Assembly: GCA_944321205.1 (NCBI GenBank)
Contig: CALUKK010000057.1
Span: 1 to 35,032, forward strand
Origin: an uncultured Alistipes sp.
Lineage (GTDB): Bacteria; Bacteroidota; Bacteroidia; Bacteroidales; Rikenellaceae
Length of the DNA stretch: 35,032 nt
Direction of reading: 5' to 3'
The position numbers and the translations under genes are program-made. Below the pieces are notes generated by a model, which made no database searches, was not told the origin of the DNA, and was given only the letters and a program-made list of their open reading frames with translations. Within the stretch, counting starts at the first letter, position 1, and the number at the start of each line of letters is the position of its first letter. Positions 33,560-35,032 of the stretch are shown one piece after another.

Positions 33560-35032
33560 ATGGAAAAGCGTGAAACAAGCAGGTATCGGCTCCCGATCGT
33601 CGAACGTGACGAGTGGCTGCAGCCCGTCGAGGAGCAGATCAACGAGCGTCATGCCCGCTACGAAGCCAAAATGAAGGAGATTCTCCGCTCCGCAGACTCG
33701 ATCGTCGACTACGCCAACGGATATCGCTACTTCGGCTGGCAGTGGGACCCCACGCTCGACGGGTGGTGGCTGCGCGAGTGGCTGCCCGGAGCGCAGGATG
33801 TCTACGTCTTCGGAGATTTCAACAACTGGCAGCGCACCGAAATCCGCATGCATCGCGATGCCGCAGGTGTCTGGAGCGCCTTCTTCCCCGCGGCCATGTA
33901 CCGAGACCGACTCACACACGGCTCGCTCTACAAGATCCATGTCCACGGAGAAAACGGCTGGCTCGACAGAATCCCCGCATACGCCCGCCGCGTGGTGCAG
34001 GACGAACGCACGAAGAACTTCACCGCCCAGTTCTGGCAACCTGCAGAACCCTTCGACTGGCAGGGAGATGCCTTCGACCCTGCAAAACTCGGAAGCCTCC
34101 TGATCTATGAAGCACATGTCGGCATGGCCCAGGAGCGCGAGGGCGTGGGCACCTACCGCGAATTCACCGAGAAGATCCTCCCGATCATCAAGCGCGACGG
34201 ATACAACGCCGTACAGCTCATGGCCATTGCCGAACACCCCTACTACGGGTCGTTCGGGTATCACGTCTCGAGCTTCTTCGCTCCCACATCCCGCTGCGGA
34301 ACCCCCGAAGAGCTGAAGGAGCTGATCCGTCGCGCCCATGAACTCGGCCTGGCCGTCATCATGGACCTCGTACACGCCCACTATGTCAAGAACCTCAACG
34401 AGGGGATCAACGAACTCGACGGAACAGACCACCTCTATTCGAAATCCGGGGAGGCCGGAAACCAACCCTACTGGGATTCGAAACTCTTCGACTACGGAAA
34501 ACCCCAGGTGCAGCACTTCCTGCTCTCGAACGTCAAATACTGGCTCGATGAATTCCATTTCGACGGATTCCGATTCGACGGCGTCACCTCGATGATCTAT
34601 CACCACCACGGATACGTCACGTTCGATTCCCGAGACCGTTATTTCGATGCCGGAGTCAACGAGGATGCCATCACCTACCTCACCCTGGCAAACCGGCTGG
34701 TCCACGAATTCCGCCCGGCGGCCGTCACCATCGCCGAGGATGTCAGCGGCATGCCCGGGATGTGCATCCCGATCGACGACGGGGGCATCGGATTCGACTA
34801 CCGCCTCGGAATGGCCATCCCCGACTTCTGGATCAAGCTGCTGAAGGATATTCCCGACGAAGACTGGAACATCTGGGAGATGTGGTCCGTGATGACCAAC
34901 CGACTCCCCGAAGTCAAGACCGTAGCCTATGCCGAATCCCACGATCAGGCCCTCGTCGGGGACAAGACCATCGCCTTCCGGCTGATGGACAAGGAGATGT
35001 ACTTCCACATGGACCGCGCCTCGCAGAACCTC
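33560..35032 (+). CDS. glgB: 1,4-alpha-glucan branching enzyme, GH13 (partial, 3' end outside window)
   Basis: The first 491 residues are present from the ATG at 33560. An N-terminal CBM48-like module (about 50-150) contains REWLPGAQDVYVFGDFNNWQ. The GH13 barrel contains LLIYEAHVGMAQE, YNAVQLMAIAEHPYYGSFGYHVSSFFAPTSR, VIMDLVHAHYVKN and DGFRFDGVTSMIYHHHG, with nucleophile D340. TIAEDVSGMPG holds the acid/base E393, and AESHDQALVGDK holds D462. The 'HHHG...TFDSRDRYFD' region and the absence of a long N1 domain resemble the eukaryotic-type GH13_8 branching enzymes found in Bacteroidetes rather than E. coli GlgB. It introduces alpha-1,6 branches into glycogen in the cytoplasm. Confidence 0.94.
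   Translation, partial: MEKRETSRYRLPIVERDEWLQPVEEQINERHARYEAKMKEILRSADSIVDYANGYRYFGWQWDPTLDGWWLREWLPGAQDVYVFGDFNNWQRTEIRMHRDAAGVWSAFFPAAMYRDRLTHGSLYKIHVHGENGWLDRIPAYARRVVQDERTKNFTAQFWQPAEPFDWQGDAFDPAKLGSLLIYEAHVGMAQEREGVGTYREFTEKILPIIKRDGYNAVQLMAIAEHPYYGSFGYHVSSFFAPTSRCGTPEELKELIRRAHELGLAVIMDLVHAHYVKNLNEGINELDGTDHLYSKSGEAGNQPYWDSKLFDYGKPQVQHFLLSNVKYWLDEFHFDGFRFDGVTSMIYHHHGYVTFDSRDRYFDAGVNEDAITYLTLANRLVHEFRPAAVTIAEDVSGMPGMCIPIDDGGIGFDYRLGMAIPDFWIKLLKDIPDEDWNIWEMWSVMTNRLPEVKTVAYAESHDQALVGDKTIAFRLMDKEMYFHMDRASQNL

Noticed and set aside
33551-33563. GCCACCATGG around the branching enzyme start, identical to a eukaryotic Kozak sequence
   Set aside because: It is a coincidence of base composition; the gene has a bacterial TAnnTTTG promoter immediately upstream.
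33407-35008. Minus-strand frame opposite the branching enzyme
   Set aside because: The plus strand encodes a GH13 enzyme with all three catalytic acids; the antisense frame has no motif.

Overview
The window comes from a high-GC member of the Bacteroidales, most likely Alistipes/Rikenellaceae-like (the genus is inferred from base composition and gene style only). Evidence for the group: a SusC/SusD pair, many Bacteroidetes-type lipoproteins, -7 promoter boxes of the form TAnnTTTG, almost no Shine-Dalgarno signals, and a eukaryotic-type (GH13_8-like) branching enzyme. Both ends of the window cut through genes. No rRNA, tRNA, CRISPR array or insertion sequence was seen.

Positions 1-20690 hold a heparin/heparan sulfate utilisation locus (PUL) in three transcription units. 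(i) Leftward from 3557: a probable 2-O-sulfatase, a probable 6-O-sulfatase and the start of a DUF3604/PHP-like lipoprotein. (ii) Rightward from 3979: two tandem PL12 heparinase III-type lyases and a PL13 heparinase I, ending in a perfect 23-bp hairpin shared with the opposing unit. (iii) Leftward from 20538: GH88 unsaturated glucuronidase, a 972-residue PL12-type surface lyase with a duplicated N-terminal toroid, a surface glycan-binding protein, SusC and SusD. The content closely resembles the Bacteroides thetaiotaomicron heparin PUL. The expected flow is: surface binding and cleavage (SGBP, large PL12, SusD), import by SusC, periplasmic depolymerisation (PL12, PL12, PL13), desulfation, and removal of the unsaturated uronic acid by GH88.

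The most notable finding is regulatory. Each of the three PUL units is preceded by a direct repeat of an ACAAA(A)-centred half-site with an exact 21-bp period, ending 70-71 bp upstream of a TAnnTTTG -7 box that has no -33 box. This looks like the operator of one AraC-type or hybrid two-component activator serving the whole locus. No such regulator is encoded in the window.

Positions 20795-22411 (leftward): a metallo-beta-lactamase-fold phosphodiesterase-like protein and a short-chain dehydrogenase. Their promoter carries a 20-bp palindrome exactly in the spacer upstream of the -7 box, and the transcript may be leaderless. Positions 22628-24616 (rightward): a GH97 enzyme of the retaining type.

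Positions 24763-31264 (leftward): an efflux operon in the order TetR repressor, TolC-like outer-membrane protein, membrane fusion lipoprotein, RND pump, small PII-like protein. Positions 31635-33323 (leftward): a POT-family oligopeptide transporter. Position 33560 to the end (rightward): the 5' part of a 1,4-alpha-glucan branching enzyme. Two low-complexity repeat patches (about 2031-2134 and 31394-31510) lie in non-coding DNA.
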